Part shown: piece after piece, positions 15,148-25,553 of the stretch
Layout: every line of letters begins with the position of its first letter
How positions within the stretch are numbered: the first letter of the stretch is position 1
NCBI GenBank assembly: GCA_019309145.1
Contig: JAFDGR010000013.1
Coordinates: 1 to 33,126, forward strand
Direction of reading: 5' to 3'
Length of the DNA stretch: 33,126 bases
DNA from: Deltaproteobacteria bacterium
GTDB taxonomy: Bacteria; Desulfobacterota; DSM-4660; Desulfatiglandales; Desulfatiglandaceae
Position numbers and translations under genes: made by a program
The notes under the pieces: model-generated
Databases searched by the model: none
Told to the model about the DNA's origin: nothing
What the model saw: only the letters and a program-made list of their open reading frames with translations

Positions 15148-16771
15148 CCTCGTTATCCTCCATTCCCGCGAGTGGTTCACCACGCAGATCGGTTGTTCGT
15201 TCGGTCTCTCCCTCAAAGACCAGGGCGTTTCCGACCAGTTCGTGTACACCCGTAATGTTCACTTCAGGAACCCAGTATTCCATCAACGTGGGCAATACCG
15301 CCCGATCAATGGCGCAAACGCACGCCATCATGTTGACACCGTGTTTCTCGTGAACATGCCGCACCGCGTTTGCCCTGGGAAGACCGCCCCGCATCCGCAG
15401 TTCCATATTTTCCCCGGCGTTCAGGCCGGCCCCGCTGCCGCAGCAAAAGGTCTGTTCACGGATGGTCTCCGGCGGCATCTCATAAAAATTATTGCAGACA
15501 TTGTTGATGACATACCGGGGTTCTTCAAGCAACCCCATGCCGCGGGCAGGATTGCACGAATCATGAAAGGTTACCGTGAGGTGATCATTCCGGCTGGGAT
15601 CCAGTTTCAGCTTGTTATGTTTGATCAGATCCGCCGTGAATTCGGTGATGTGGACCATCCTGGTGGATTTCGCGTTCTCAAACTTGGTCCCGGTAATGGG
15701 AGAAACCGGTTCTTCAAGAAAATCAGCAGGCCCATTCCAGGTATCCATGTACTGGTTCAGGACGCGCCACATGTGGCCGCACTCCCCGCCCAGGATCCAT
15801 TTGACCCCGAGGCGCCTGGCCTCGGCATACATCTTGGCGTTGAGCCGTTTGGCCATTTCATGGGAAGTAAAGTACCCGAAGTTTCCACCTTCCGACGCGT
15901 AAGTGCTCCAGGTGATATCCAGGCCCATGCTTTGCAGGTAATGGAAAAGCATCAGGTACCCCATGCAGGTGTACGTACCGGGATCGGCAAACACATCCCC
16001 TGACGGGGTGATAAAAAGAACTTCAGCTCCTTTGCGATTGAAGCTGGGTTCGACCTTGATACCGGTGACCTCCTCTATTTCATCCACAAAGAATTCGATC
16101 ATGTCCTTGTAGGCGTGGGGCTGAATCCCGAGATGGTTCCCCGTTCGGTTGCAGTTGGCAACCGGGGCCTGGATCCAGTCCGTATTGAGACCGAGAAGGT
16201 TTGTGAGTTCCCGCCCCAAAATGGTCACCTCGGCCGTGTCAATGCCGTACGGACAGAAAAGGGAACAGCGCCTGCACTCGGTGCACTGATACAGGTAATA
16301 CCACCATTCCTTCAGGACATCCTCGGTCAGGTCCCTGGCCCCGGCCAGTTTCCCCAGGAGTTTCCCGCCGGTCGTGAAGTTCCTGCGATATACGGAGCGG
16401 ATCAACTCGGCACGCATGACCGGCATATTCTTGGGATCACCGGAGCCGATAAAAAAATGACATTTATCGGCACACGCGCCGCACCTGACACAGATATCCA
16501 TGAAAAGCTTGAAAGAACGAAACTTGTCAAGACGGTCCTTGAATCCTTCATGAACGATATCCTGCCAGTTCTCCGGGAGTTTCCAGTCATCCTCGAAGGG
16601 ATTCCAGTCCCTGGCGTTTGGCATATCCACTGCGGCCAGGTTCTTTGCCGAAGCGCCGTAACAGGCAATCCCCTTTTTGATTTCCGTGGGGGTATCCATC
16701 CAGCCTCTCATCAACGGAGGCGTATGATCAATTTTCGACAGTTCCTCTGGTTTGGGGGTGGTATCAGCCAT
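15140..16771 (-). CDS. dsrK: DsrK, HdrD-like catalytic iron-sulfur subunit of DsrMKJOP
   Basis: 543-residue cytoplasmic subunit related to heterodisulfide reductase HdrD. It is believed to reduce the DsrC trisulfide or disulfide in dissimilatory sulfite reduction. Two [4Fe-4S] motifs are seen: CVRCGACADKC (residues 94-104) and CTECRRCSLFCPYG (about 163-176). CCG-type segments that bind the special catalytic cluster are at HDSCNPARGMG (about 414) and FCCGSGAGLN (about 455). It starts two bases after the dsrM stop, with its GGAG ribosome site inside the dsrM end. Confidence 0.97.
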   Translation of the reverse strand: MADTTPKPEELSKIDHTPPLMRGWMDTPTEIKKGIACYGASAKNLAAVDMPNARDWNPFEDDWKLPENWQDIVHEGFKDRLDKFRSFKLFMDICVRCGACADKCHFFIGSGDPKNMPVMRAELIRSVYRRNFTTGGKLLGKLAGARDLTEDVLKEWWYYLYQCTECRRCSLFCPYGIDTAEVTILGRELTNLLGLNTDWIQAPVANCNRTGNHLGIQPHAYKDMIEFFVDEIEEVTGIKVEPSFNRKGAEVLFITPSGDVFADPGTYTCMGYLMLFHYLQSMGLDITWSTYASEGGNFGYFTSHEMAKRLNAKMYAEARRLGVKWILGGECGHMWRVLNQYMDTWNGPADFLEEPVSPITGTKFENAKSTRMVHITEFTADLIKHNKLKLDPSRNDHLTVTFHDSCNPARGMGLLEEPRYVINNVCNNFYEMPPETIREQTFCCGSGAGLNAGENMELRMRGGLPRANAVRHVHEKHGVNMMACVCAIDRAVLPTLMEYWVPEVNITGVHELVGNALVFEGETERTTDLRGEPLAGMEDNEDV

Positions 16772-16773
16772 AG

Positions 16774-17844
16774 CTACTCCTTCTCTTCAGTTTCAGCCGT
16801 TCCTTCAGGCTGCTTGTCTACCGGGAGACCTGCTTCAATCATTTTTTCTCTGAATTCATTTTCATACTCTTCATAGGTATGATACTTCACCGGGTAGTTC
16901 CACGGGTTAAGATGCCGCTTTATGCGACTGTTGTTGGAAAGGTTCCTCGTGGGACTCAAAAAAACACCCGCAAAGTGCATGAGCTTACTGAAAGGAAAAT
17001 AGGCAATCAGCACGCTGATCATAAAAAGATGGATGTAAAAAATGACCCCGATCCCCTCGGGAGATTTGGGCTGGAACTTGAAGAGCCCAACGGCCAGTTC
17101 CTTGACGGCTGTGATATCAACCCGCAGGAAATAGCGCATGAGGATCCCGGTGAACCCGAGGGTCAGAAGCAAAAACAGTGGAAAATAATCAGCGGGAAGG
17201 GAGACATACCGGATCTGCGGAATATAGATTCTTCTCACGAAAAGATAGGTCAGGGCGAGCATGACCAGCATGTCGGTCAGGTAGACCTCCGGTACATTCA
17301 GTCCGGGGATAGGAAGCACCCCTAACTGCATGAATCCGTCAAGGCTGTCGAGGAGACTCACAAATCCGGGTATCTGCTGGAGAAAAAGCCTGAAATGCCG
17401 CAGGAAAATAACCAGAAAGGAATAATGGAACAGCAGGGCCGCCAGCCACAGCCATTTTTCCCATTCATAGTCGATCTTTGGCACGCCGTCAATATTCCGG
17501 TACTCCAGCCTGGTATTCCTGAAAAGCGATCGGAATGTCAGGACTTCAAAAATCATCCTGACAATCACCCCGCCGGTGGTCTTCGGGTTATCGATGCGAC
17601 TGTGCTTGATCCACGGCAACGACCATTGTTGCCCCGCTGTTGTGGGAATACGGAAAGGCGAAGGAGACCGGGCCCATCCGATCACCTTGACCACGATGCC
17701 CACAAAAAAGGTCGCCATAGCCGCATACGGGACAATAATGCCGAAGAGCACGCGCAAATGCAGCGCACCCACGCCGATCCATGGAATCAACACCAGCACA
17801 ATAACGGCAAAGAAGGAAAAGAGGATGCTCACTATGAAGTTCAT
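16774..17844 (-). CDS. dsrM: DsrM, heme b membrane subunit of DsrMKJOP
   Basis: 356-residue membrane cytochrome b related to NarI/HdrE, the quinone-linked partner of DsrK. Two N-terminal helices are followed by a core of several helices, with paired histidines in LLFHYSFLVIFLRHFRLF (about 146-163) and in YIHLFMIS...SKLMHF (about 273-295) as likely heme ligands. The C-terminus is cytoplasmic and charged, ending in an acidic tail. The start ATG 17844 has GAGGTAGG upstream. It begins 27 bases after the RsbRD-like gene. Confidence 0.96.
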   Translation of the reverse strand: MNFIVSILFSFFAVIVLVLIPWIGVGALHLRVLFGIIVPYAAMATFFVGIVVKVIGWARSPSPFRIPTTAGQQWSLPWIKHSRIDNPKTTGGVIVRMIFEVLTFRSLFRNTRLEYRNIDGVPKIDYEWEKWLWLAALLFHYSFLVIFLRHFRLFLQQIPGFVSLLDSLDGFMQLGVLPIPGLNVPEVYLTDMLVMLALTYLFVRRIYIPQIRYVSLPADYFPLFLLLTLGFTGILMRYFLRVDITAVKELAVGLFKFQPKSPEGIGVIFYIHLFMISVLIAYFPFSKLMHFAGVFLSPTRNLSNNSRIKRHLNPWNYPVKYHTYEEYENEFREKMIEAGLPVDKQPEGTAETEEKE

Positions 17845-17871
17845 AAATGCCTACCTCGCTCTTATTTTAAC

Positions 17872-18414
17872 TCACTCTGTGTTGTGATTTCCGAGATCCG
17901 GTACGGTGTCCGGGATCTCGACGACCAGATTTGCCCGCTCAAGCAATCTCGCAACCTGTCTCTTTATCTCGTTCACCCTCAAATCATATATCTTCTCACG
18001 GCGCTTGGAATAAATATCAAAGCCGGTCAGCAGCAACTGGTCCAGTTTCTCATCCGCCTCCTTTACTGCGCCTGACGTACCGTTTCCGAGCCCTTTTCCC
18101 TGCAACGCTTCCCTGATAATCTGCCTGAATTGAAAAAGAAAACCCAGAGCCCCTGATGGCGTGAAATCCTGAATCGCCCGTACCCGCAGGATCCCGTCCA
18201 GGGCGGAGGTCATTGTTTCAGTTTGGTCGTTGACAAACGCCTCAAAGAGCCTTTCTACTTCATCCTTGTACGTCTGTCCCACAGGATTTGCGAACCGGCT
18301 TTTTTCTTTCCTGAGAAACCTCCTGGTGTCCGAAGGGTAAGAATCCACCAGCGCGTCCAGCCATTTTCTCGTTATGTCTGTTTTTTGCCCTGATAGAAGC
18401 TTTCCGAGTGTCAT
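17872..18414 (-). CDS. RsbRD N-terminal-domain-like protein leading the dsrMKJOP operon
   Basis: 180 residues, all helical and without membrane segments. The N-terminal pattern (LGKLLSGQKTDITRKWLDALVDSYP, residues 2-26, then FLRKEKSRFANPVG, FEAFV and ILRVRAIQDFTPS) fits the RsbRD N-terminal domain, a sensor fold first known from stressosome-type proteins and also described as heme-binding in some members. It is the first gene of the dsr unit, 27 bases before dsrM, with a good promoter upstream. No kinase or STAS partner lies nearby. A sensory or assembly role for the Dsr complex is inferred from position only. Confidence 0.8.
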   Translation of the reverse strand: MTLGKLLSGQKTDITRKWLDALVDSYPSDTRRFLRKEKSRFANPVGQTYKDEVERLFEAFVNDQTETMTSALDGILRVRAIQDFTPSGALGFLFQFRQIIREALQGKGLGNGTSGAVKEADEKLDQLLLTGFDIYSKRREKIYDLRVNEIKRQVARLLERANLVVEIPDTVPDLGNHNTE

Positions 18415-18771
18415 CTCTAAACCGTCTCTTCCGTCACGTTCATGACTCTTTTGGCCATTCGGTTCATGAAAAGAAAAATATTCCCAACCTGGCTTGCAAT
18501 ACGCAAATCATGACAGCCTTCAGGCTACAGCCGAAACAACCTGCATAGTTACCGCAGACCTTTTAAAAGCCGTTGAAGCAGGTCTATAGACAAATTGTTC
18601 ATGGCTGTCAAGGAAAAATTTATAACTTCGTGTTGTGACAAGATAAATAAGATTTTTTGGGGGCGTGATTGCAGCAGGCACACAAGTAAGGAACAGCCCA
18701 ATGGATCCCTCTCGGGAGGGGAAAAAGCCAGTTTTCCTCTCGTTATTGCAACCGAAATGAGAAGGGTTTTC
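18415..18771. other. Intergenic region upstream of the dsr unit (357 bases)
   Basis: No gene is supported here. It contains the dsr promoter (18583-18611). I see a small CCCTC/GAGGG hairpin near 18707-18720 without a T run, so the end of the mnmG transcript is not marked by a clear terminator. The leader from the promoter to the RsbRD-like gene is about 160 bases, with a short AGCC/GGCT-type hairpin near 18513-18535. Confidence 0.6.
18583..18611 (-). promoter_or_regulatory. Sigma70-type promoter of the RsbRD-dsrMKJOP unit
   Basis: On the minus strand, TTGACA (plus 18606-18611), a 17-base spacer and TATAGA (plus 18583-18588): perfect -35, optimal spacing and a 5/6 -10. This is the best promoter match in the window and suits the high expression known for Dsr complexes in sulfate reducers. 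Confidence 0.7.
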
Positions 18772-20640
18772 TCAGCCGTATTTTTTCAAGTGGACCTGGA
18801 TAGCCATTAACGCGGCAGGGGTGATGCCCGAGATCCGCGCAGCCTGTCCGAGGGAAACAGGCCGAATCTTTGAGAGTTTCTCCCGCACTTCTGTAGAAAG
18901 TCCGTGGACAGCGTCATAATCTAGTGGATCGGGGATGCGAACCGACTCCATGCGCTTTAACTTTTCCACCTGTCTTTCCTGTCGAAGGATATATCCTTCA
19001 TACTTGACCCTGGTTTCCACTTCTTCCGCTACCCGGATCTCCACCTCTCCGAGGCCCGGATCAAGAAGGCGGAGATCTTCAAAAAAGACCTCGTTTCTTC
19101 GGAGAAGCTGTTCAAGGGTTATGACAGTGCCAAGCGGTGATGATCCCAGCTCCTTTAACTTATCGTTGATTCCGGGGGACGGCCGAATCTTCACACTCCG
19201 CAACCGTACCAGCAGGGTTTCCACGTTATCTCTCTTTTGACAGAATTCCCGGTAAACAAAATCAGGAACCAGCCCCAGGGTATACCCAATATCCCTGAGC
19301 CTGAAATCGGCATTGTCTTCCCGCAAGAGGAGCCGGTACTCCGCCCGCGAAGTAAACATGCGGTAAGGTTCCCTGGTGCCTCTGGTGACCAGATCATCAA
19401 TCAGCACACCCGCATACGCCTGGTCTCTGCCAAGAATCAGCGGGTCTTCTCCCCTGATTTTCAGGACGGCATTGATCCCTGCCAGGAGACCCTGGGCTGC
19501 CGCCTCCTCATACCCGGAGGTGCCGTTGATCTGGCCCGCATGATACAGACCCTTGACCAATTTTGTCTCCTGGGTGGGTGTGAGCTGTCGCGGGTCCACA
19601 TAATCATATTCTATGGCATACCCCGGTCTCAGGATCTCTGCGCGCTCCAGCCCCGGGATCGAGCGGATCATGTTTACCTGCACGTCAATGGGAAGGCTCG
19701 TTGCCAGGCCGTTGGGATACACCTCCACCGTATCCAGGCCTTCCGGCTCGAGAAATATCTGGTGACGTTCTTTTTCCGCGAATCGGACCACTTTGTCTTC
19801 GATGGAAGGGCAGTATCTCGCCCCCACGCCCTTGATCACTCCCGCAAAGAGCGGTGAACGATCCAGCCCCCGGTGAATGAACTCGTGTGTTTCCCTCGTG
19901 GTATACGTAATGTGGCAGGGCCTCTGGGGCAGGGGGATATGCGTGGTCGTAAAAGAAAAAGGCCTCGGATGTTCGTCCCCCTTCTGGATCTCCAGCCCCT
20001 TATAGTCAATGGTCCTTCCGTTCAGCCGGGGGGTGGTCCCCGTCTTGAGCCTCGCGACCTCAAAACCCAAGGAACTGAGCTGGCGGGAAAGTTTCAGAGA
20101 TGGCGGATCACCCATACGACCGGCAGGAAAATGATCAAGCCCGATATGGATCAGCCCCCCCAGAAAGGTCCCGGTAGTCAGGATCACTGTCTTTGACAGG
20201 AACCGTTCGTGAATACTGGTCTCTACACCGAAGACCGCACCATTTTTGACCAGGAGTCTCTCAACCATGGCCTGACGGATGTCCAGGTTCGCCTGTGCCT
20301 CCAGCACCGACTTTAGCCTTTTTCGATAAAGATCCCGGTCATTTTGTGAACGTGATCCCTGGACCGCCAATCCCTTCCGGGTATTCAGCCGCCTGAACTG
20401 AATGCCGGTGGCGTCGGCGTTATGGGCCATTTCCCCACCCAGCGCATCGATTTCCTTGACGAGATGGCCCTTTGCCAGGCCGCCGATTGCGGGGTTGCAG
20501 CTCATGGCACCGATGTGGTCCAGATTGATGGTGAGCAGCAGGGTGGGATGCCCCATCCTGGCTGCAGCCAGGGCGGCCTCGCACCCGGCGTGACCCGCCC
20601 CCACCACAATGACATCATATTCTTTGTCGTATGTCGGCAT
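18772..20640 (-). CDS. mnmG: tRNA uridine 5-carboxymethylaminomethyl modification enzyme MnmG (GidA)
   Basis: FAD- and NADH-dependent enzyme which, with MnmE, modifies the wobble uridine of several tRNAs using methylene-tetrahydrofolate. The 622-residue length is standard. N-terminal FAD-binding [45 protein letters not shown] and [14 protein letters not shown] are family signatures; the C-terminal helical domain ends in [19 protein letters not shown]. It starts at ATG 20640 with GAGG upstream and lies 71 bases after purA. mnmE is not in the window. Confidence 0.97.
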   Translation of the reverse strand: MPTYDKEYDVIVVGAGHAGCEAALAAARMGHPTLLLTINLDHIGAMSCNPAIGGLAKGHLVKEIDALGGEMAHNADATGIQFRRLNTRKGLAVQGSRSQNDRDLYRKRLKSVLEAQANLDIRQAMVERLLVKNGAVFGVETSIHERFLSKTVILTTGTFLGGLIHIGLDHFPAGRMGDPPSLKLSRQLSSLGFEVARLKTGTTPRLNGRTIDYKGLEIQKGDEHPRPFSFTTTHIPLPQRPCHITYTTRETHEFIHRGLDRSPLFAGVIKGVGARYCPSIEDKVVRFAEKERHQIFLEPEGLDTVEVYPNGLATSLPIDVQVNMIRSIPGLERAEILRPGYAIEYDYVDPRQLTPTQETKLVKGLYHAGQINGTSGYEEAAAQGLLAGINAVLKIRGEDPLILGRDQAYAGVLIDDLVTRGTREPYRMFTSRAEYRLLLREDNADFRLRDIGYTLGLVPDFVYREFCQKRDNVETLLVRLRSVKIRPSPGINDKLKELGSSPLGTVITLEQLLRRNEVFFEDLRLLDPGLGEVEIRVAEEVETRVKYEGYILRQERQVEKLKRMESVRIPDPLDYDAVHGLSTEVREKLSKIRPVSLGQAARISGITPAALMAIQVHLKKYG

Positions 20641-20651
20641 GGGAAAGCCTC

Positions 20652-22010
<1,359 letters not shown>

Positions 22011-22062
22011 TTACTCCTTAGAATAATAAATATGGAACGAGCCTCACACCTTCTCATCTCTC

Positions 22063-22093
22063 ATATTACTCCAAACCATCCGGCCATTGTCAA
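22063..22093 (-). promoter_or_regulatory. Putative purA promoter
   Basis: Minus-strand TTGACA (plus 22088-22093) and TAATAT (plus 22063-22068), with a 19-base spacer, longer than ideal. About 55 bases upstream of the purA start. It makes purA independent of folD, whose transcript ends at a terminator 290 bases earlier. Confidence 0.45.
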
Positions 22094-22140
22094 CGGCTTT
22101 CGCATTCTCAAATAAACCACACCGTGTACCAACTCGGCAG

Positions 22141-22348
22141 GGAGAGTGGGGAGGGCTTTTCTTCGGCCACTGTCGAGAGGGCGCCGTCTCTTCCGGGCTT
22201 ACTTCTGGGGGAAACCGCGGCCCGGTCTTTAGGCGAGTTGTTTGCCTGAGGACCGGGAACGCGGAGGGGGCAATGCTCCCCCGGGAGTAAGTCCGTAGAA
22301 GTGACCAGCCCGGAGGCTCGTGCGGAAGAAAAGGCCTCTCCACCCTCC
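22141..22348. ncRNA. Long rod-shaped structured RNA candidate, 6S-RNA-like architecture
   Basis: A 24-base arm (22141-22164) pairs with 22325-22348 with two mismatches. Inside it, CCGGGCT (22193-22199) pairs with AGCCCGG (22307-22313) and ACTTCT (22201-22206) with AGAAGT (22297-22302). Further in, CCGCG (22215-22219) pairs with CGCGG (22260-22264) and CCCGGTC (22221-22227) with GACCGGG (22251-22257), capped by AGGC/GCCT. Asymmetric internal loops carry side hairpins, GAGA/TCTC around 22175-22190 and GGGGG/CCCCC at 22266-22282. No coding gene fits. A 208-base rod with a closing stem, large bubble and side hairpin recalls 6S RNA, but I find no decisive sequence signature. The strand is undecided because the structure is symmetric and no clear promoter was seen. 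Confidence 0.45.
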
Positions 22349-22376
22349 ATGTCCCAGAAATGAACTATCACGGTAC

Positions 22377-22413
22377 AAAAAAGGGGATGGCCTGCTTTCT
22401 GCTTTCCATCCCC
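22377..22413 (-). terminator. Rho-independent terminator of folD
   Basis: GGGGATGG (22383-22390) pairs with CCATCCCC (22406-22413) around a 15-base loop; on the minus strand the stem is followed by TTTTTT. It lies 30 bases after the folD stop. Confidence 0.88.
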
Positions 22414-22443
22414 CTCTCTTCTTGGTTGTTCTCTCTTCCGGTA

Positions 22444-23352
22444 TTACGCGATCCCCAGGCTGAACTTCAACGATTTCAACGTGTTTTTCATAAGCATGGT
22501 AATGGTCATGGGCCCCACGCCTCCGGGTACCGGCGTGATCCAGCCCGCAATCTCCTTGGCCGCATCAAAATCCACATCCCCGCGCAAAATGGCTATCTTC
22601 TTCCCGGTCTTCTCGCTGATCTTCTCTCCCACCCGGTTCACCCCAACATCAATAACGCACGCCCCCGGTTTGATCCACTCGGGCTTGACCAATCCCGGAA
22701 CGCCGGCGGCAACGATGAGGATATCCGCTCGCTTGCAATGGGCGGCCAGATCTTTGGTCCGCGTGTGCACGACCGTCACCGTGGAGTTGGCACCGGGTCC
22801 TTTCTGCAGCATCATGTTTGCAATGGGTTTCCCGACAATATTGGAACGTCCCACAACCACCACCTCCGCGCCGCTGGTCTCAACACCGGCCCGGACGATC
22901 ATCTCCTGGATGCCGGCAGGGGTGCAGGGAGGAAATTTGACCTCTGAACCGCCGATCATCAAACGACCCACGTTGACCGGATGAAAACCATCCACATCCT
23001 TGTCCGGATCTATGGCGTTCAGCACCTTCTTTTCGTTAATGTGTTTCGGCAAAGGTAACTGCACAAGAATCCCGTGAATACTGTCATCGTTATTGTACGT
23101 ATCGATCAGGGCCAGCAGATCTTCCTCGGAAATATCTTCCGGCTGGTTATCCTGGATCTCGTGGAAACCCAGGCGGTTTGCCGTCTTGACCTTCAACGTG
23201 ACATAGGACACGGATGCCGGGTTCTCCCCCACAAGGATGGTCACCAGGCCGGGCACCTTCCCATGCTGTTCCTTGATTTGCTTTACTTCCTCCTCGATCT
23301 CCTTGAGGATTTCCTCTCGTATCTCTGTCCCTTTGATCAATTTTGCGGTCAT
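22444..23352 (-). CDS. folD: Methylenetetrahydrofolate dehydrogenase / methenyltetrahydrofolate cyclohydrolase
   Basis: Bifunctional one-carbon enzyme converting methylene-, methenyl- and formyl-tetrahydrofolate. 302 residues from ATG 23352, which has AAGGAG upstream; a start 80 codons earlier is rejected because that part has no family similarity and overlaps the divergent genes. Seen: SVSYVTLKVKTANRLG with the catalytic Tyr/Lys, GILVQLPLPKHI, the substrate-binding DKDVDGFHP, FPPCTPAGI, and the nucleotide-binding VVVGRSNIVGKP. The C-terminus shows TPVPGGVGPMTITML. In sulfate reducers it also serves the methyl branch of the Wood-Ljungdahl pathway. Confidence 0.97.
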   Translation of the reverse strand: MTAKLIKGTEIREEILKEIEEEVKQIKEQHGKVPGLVTILVGENPASVSYVTLKVKTANRLGFHEIQDNQPEDISEEDLLALIDTYNNDDSIHGILVQLPLPKHINEKKVLNAIDPDKDVDGFHPVNVGRLMIGGSEVKFPPCTPAGIQEMIVRAGVETSGAEVVVVGRSNIVGKPIANMMLQKGPGANSTVTVVHTRTKDLAAHCKRADILIVAAGVPGLVKPEWIKPGACVIDVGVNRVGEKISEKTGKKIAILRGDVDFDAAKEIAGWITPVPGGVGPMTITMLMKNTLKSLKFSLGIA

Positions 23353-23430
23353 TTCATTTCTCCTTTCATGGTAATTTTCTCGCCTTTTCAGGCCATTTGA
23401 GCGCGTGATAAAATTTCTGTGGAAACCGCG

Positions 23431-23586
23431 ATGTTGGATATCACAAATACTGTTGAAGATCAAACCTTTTATCCACCGGGCCGGCATCTTTGTCCGGAAT
23501 GCACAAAAGCGGGGTTTTCCCTTGACCATTTGGCTCCTGTTCCCGTAGAAATGGATGAGGCTGCAAATGGGGAGGTTGTTGCGTGA
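23431..23586 (+). CDS. Small hypothetical ORF coupled to the SAM hydroxide adenosyltransferase gene
   Basis: 51 residues from ATG 23431. The protein has one CPEC motif in its middle (HLCPECTKAGF) and an acidic C-terminus. Its TGA overlaps the GTG start of the next gene (GTGA), a typical sign of translational coupling. The Shine-Dalgarno is poor (GTGGAAA). It matches no family I know; the CXXC could bind a metal, but one pair alone is weak evidence. It may also be only a leader ORF. Confidence 0.4.
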   Translation: MLDITNTVEDQTFYPPGRHLCPECTKAGFSLDHLAPVPVEMDEAANGEVVA

Positions 23587-24401
23587 ACCCAAGCGGTATT
23601 ATTACCTTTCTGAGCGATTTTGGGTTGGAAGATGGTTATGTGGGCATCGTGAAGGGAGTCATCCTGGGAATCAACCCAAGGGCCCGTATCGTGGATATCA
23701 CCCACCAGATTCCCCATGGGTCCATCCTTGACGCAGCGTTTGTCCTGCAGGAAGCCTGGCACTTTTTCCCGGAAGGCACGGTTCACCTCGCCGTCGTGGA
23801 TCCCGGGGTGGGCACCACCAGAAGACCCATAGCTGTTCAAGCCGAACGCCATTTCTTTGTAGGCCCTGACAACGGTCTGTTCTGGCCTATCATCGACCGG
23901 TACCCATCATCCAGGATAGTACACCTTAACCAGGAACACTATTTCCGCTCTGAAATCAGTGATACCTTCCACGGCAGGGATATCTTCGCCCCTGTTGCTG
24001 CTCATCTCGCAACCGGGGTCGCCCTCCAACTGCTCGGGCCTCCCATCAAGAATCCCTCCTCCCTCTCGATTCCGGTCCCCGAAATACGGGACAATCTGCT
24101 GCTGGGAGCGGTCATCCGGATCGATCATTTCGGTAATCTCATTACCAATATTGAGAAGAACACCCTCGAGAAATTCCTCGGCAAGGATGAAGCGGTTATC
24201 CGAATCGGGGATCTTCACATCACAGGAATCGCGCGGACATACGGGGAAACGACCCCGGGGAAGGTAATCGCCCTCATGGGCAGTGCAGGCCTTCTGGAAA
24301 TCGCGGTGTGCCTTGGCCGAGCCGGTGACCTGGATGGACTTGGCGCAGGGAACCCCCTTGGCATGGCGGTAACGGTCAGCCGAATGGGCGATGATTCATA
24401 G
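23583..24401 (+). CDS. SAM hydroxide adenosyltransferase (DUF62 family)
   Basis: Hydrolyses S-adenosylmethionine to adenosine and methionine; the fold is shared with fluorinase and chlorinase. 272 residues from GTG 23583, with GGGGAGG eight bases upstream. Family features: ITFLSDFGLEDGYVGIVKGVI at the N-terminus, VVDPGVGTTRRPI (Asp and Arg of the water-activating set), FVGPDNGLF, and SDTFHGRDIFAPVAAHLA with the His. The C-terminal domain has IDHFGNLITNI. The biological role of this enzyme is not settled; it sits divergent from folD. Confidence 0.92.
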   Translation: MNPSGIITFLSDFGLEDGYVGIVKGVILGINPRARIVDITHQIPHGSILDAAFVLQEAWHFFPEGTVHLAVVDPGVGTTRRPIAVQAERHFFVGPDNGLFWPIIDRYPSSRIVHLNQEHYFRSEISDTFHGRDIFAPVAAHLATGVALQLLGPPIKNPSSLSIPVPEIRDNLLLGAVIRIDHFGNLITNIEKNTLEKFLGKDEAVIRIGDLHITGIARTYGETTPGKVIALMGSAGLLEIAVCLGRAGDLDGLGAGNPLGMAVTVSRMGDDS

Positions 24402-24529
24402 CCCTCGAGCAACGCTGTCCGGAACCGGTCTTTCTGGAAAGGCAGGACAACGGGATGTTCCCGAAACAGCGTCATGTCGGCCCGGCAGCAGGACTTCTCT
24501 GATATCTCCTTGTGATGCCAAGAAAATCC

Positions 24530-24559
24530 TTGCCAACACAATTGAATCCAATGTATAAG
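24530..24559 (+). promoter_or_regulatory. Putative promoter of the pyrimidine-catabolism operon
   Basis: TTGCCA (24530-24535), an 18-base spacer and TATAAG (24554-24559), about 90 bases upstream of the first gene of the operon. Moderate match. The leader shows no clear operator palindrome. Confidence 0.4.
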
Positions 24560-24648
24560 ACCGTCAGAGAAATGTGCCCTGAGCGCAGTGAAAAAATACC
24601 CACAGGCTCGGGCTCAACGTATCCCACAAATCACAGGAGGAAATGAGA

Positions 24649-25524
24649 ATGGCAAGAATCGTAAAATGTGGCTTGATCCAGACCAGGTGTGAACTCTCCG
24701 GCAATGAATCCGTGGAAAAGCTCAAGGAACACATGATGGAAAAAAACCTGAAGCTGATTGATGATGCCGGTCAAAAGCAGGTGAAGATCCTCTGCCTCCA
24801 GGAGATCTTCTACGGTCCCTACTTCCCCGCAGAGCAGGAAGTCAAGTGGTACAGCGCGACCGAGAAGATACCTGAAGGGCCGACCATAAAGCTCATGCAG
24901 GAAAAGGCGAAAAAATACAACATGGTGATGGTCGTCCCCATCTATGAAGAAGAGATCACCGGCGTCTATTACAACACTGCCGCGGTGATTGATGCGGACG
25001 GGACCTACCTGGGAAAATACCGGAAAAACCATATTCCCCATACCCACCCCGGGTTCTGGGAAAAGTTCTATTTCAAACCCGGCAATCTCGGGTATCCCGT
25101 ATTCAGGACCTCCTACGCTGACGTGGGCGTCTACATCTGTTACGACCGACACTTCCCCGAAGGGGCTCGGATCCTGGGTTTAAACGGGGCGGAAATCATC
25201 TTCAATCCTTCCGCCACGGTGGCCGGACTTTCCGAATACCTGTGGAAGCTGGAGCAGCCGGCCCATGCCGTGGCGAATGGGTACTTCGTCGGTGCCATCA
25301 ACAGGATCGGCCATGAACAACCTTGGGACATCGGGGAATTTTACGGCACCAGCTATTTTTGTGATCCGAGAGGTCAAATCGTGGCTGAAGCCTCCAGGGA
25401 CCAGGATGAACTCGTGGTTGCGGACCTGGATTTCGACATAATCCGCGAAGTCCGGAATGTCTGGCAATTCTATCGAGACCGCAGACCGGAAACATACGAT
25501 GAAATGGTCGATCTGCTTCCCTAA
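24649..25524 (+). CDS. Nitrilase-superfamily amidohydrolase, probable beta-ureidopropionase
   Basis: By context it hydrolyses N-carbamoyl-beta-alanine (or the methyl analogue from thymine) to the beta-amino acid, CO2 and ammonia, the third step of reductive pyrimidine breakdown. 291 residues from ATG 24649, with GGAGG eight bases upstream; the ATG six bases earlier is too close. The nitrilase triad is visible: Glu in CLQEIFYGPYF (about 52), Lys in GKYRKNHIP (about 126) and Cys in YICYDRHFPE (about 164). The size is also close to N-carbamoylputrescine amidase, the main alternative; the neighbouring genes favour the pyrimidine role. Confidence 0.88.
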   Translation: MARIVKCGLIQTRCELSGNESVEKLKEHMMEKNLKLIDDAGQKQVKILCLQEIFYGPYFPAEQEVKWYSATEKIPEGPTIKLMQEKAKKYNMVMVVPIYEEEITGVYYNTAAVIDADGTYLGKYRKNHIPHTHPGFWEKFYFKPGNLGYPVFRTSYADVGVYICYDRHFPEGARILGLNGAEIIFNPSATVAGLSEYLWKLEQPAHAVANGYFVGAINRIGHEQPWDIGEFYGTSYFCDPRGQIVAEASRDQDELVVADLDFDIIREVRNVWQFYRDRRPETYDEMVDLLP

Positions 25525-25553
25525 CCCATTTCACGCGCAAAGGAGAAATCCCC

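Noticed and set aside
14996-16003. 335-codon ORF on the plus strand, and similar long ones at 16115 and 17395
   Set aside because: Antisense shadows of dsrK and dsrM, whose identities are certain.
18700-18722. Terminator for mnmG from the CCCTC/GAGGG hairpin
   Set aside because: Short stem and no T run on either strand.
23353-23592. 80-residue N-terminal extension of FolD
   Set aside because: Not family-like, overlaps the divergent genes, and the good ribosome site is before ATG 23352.
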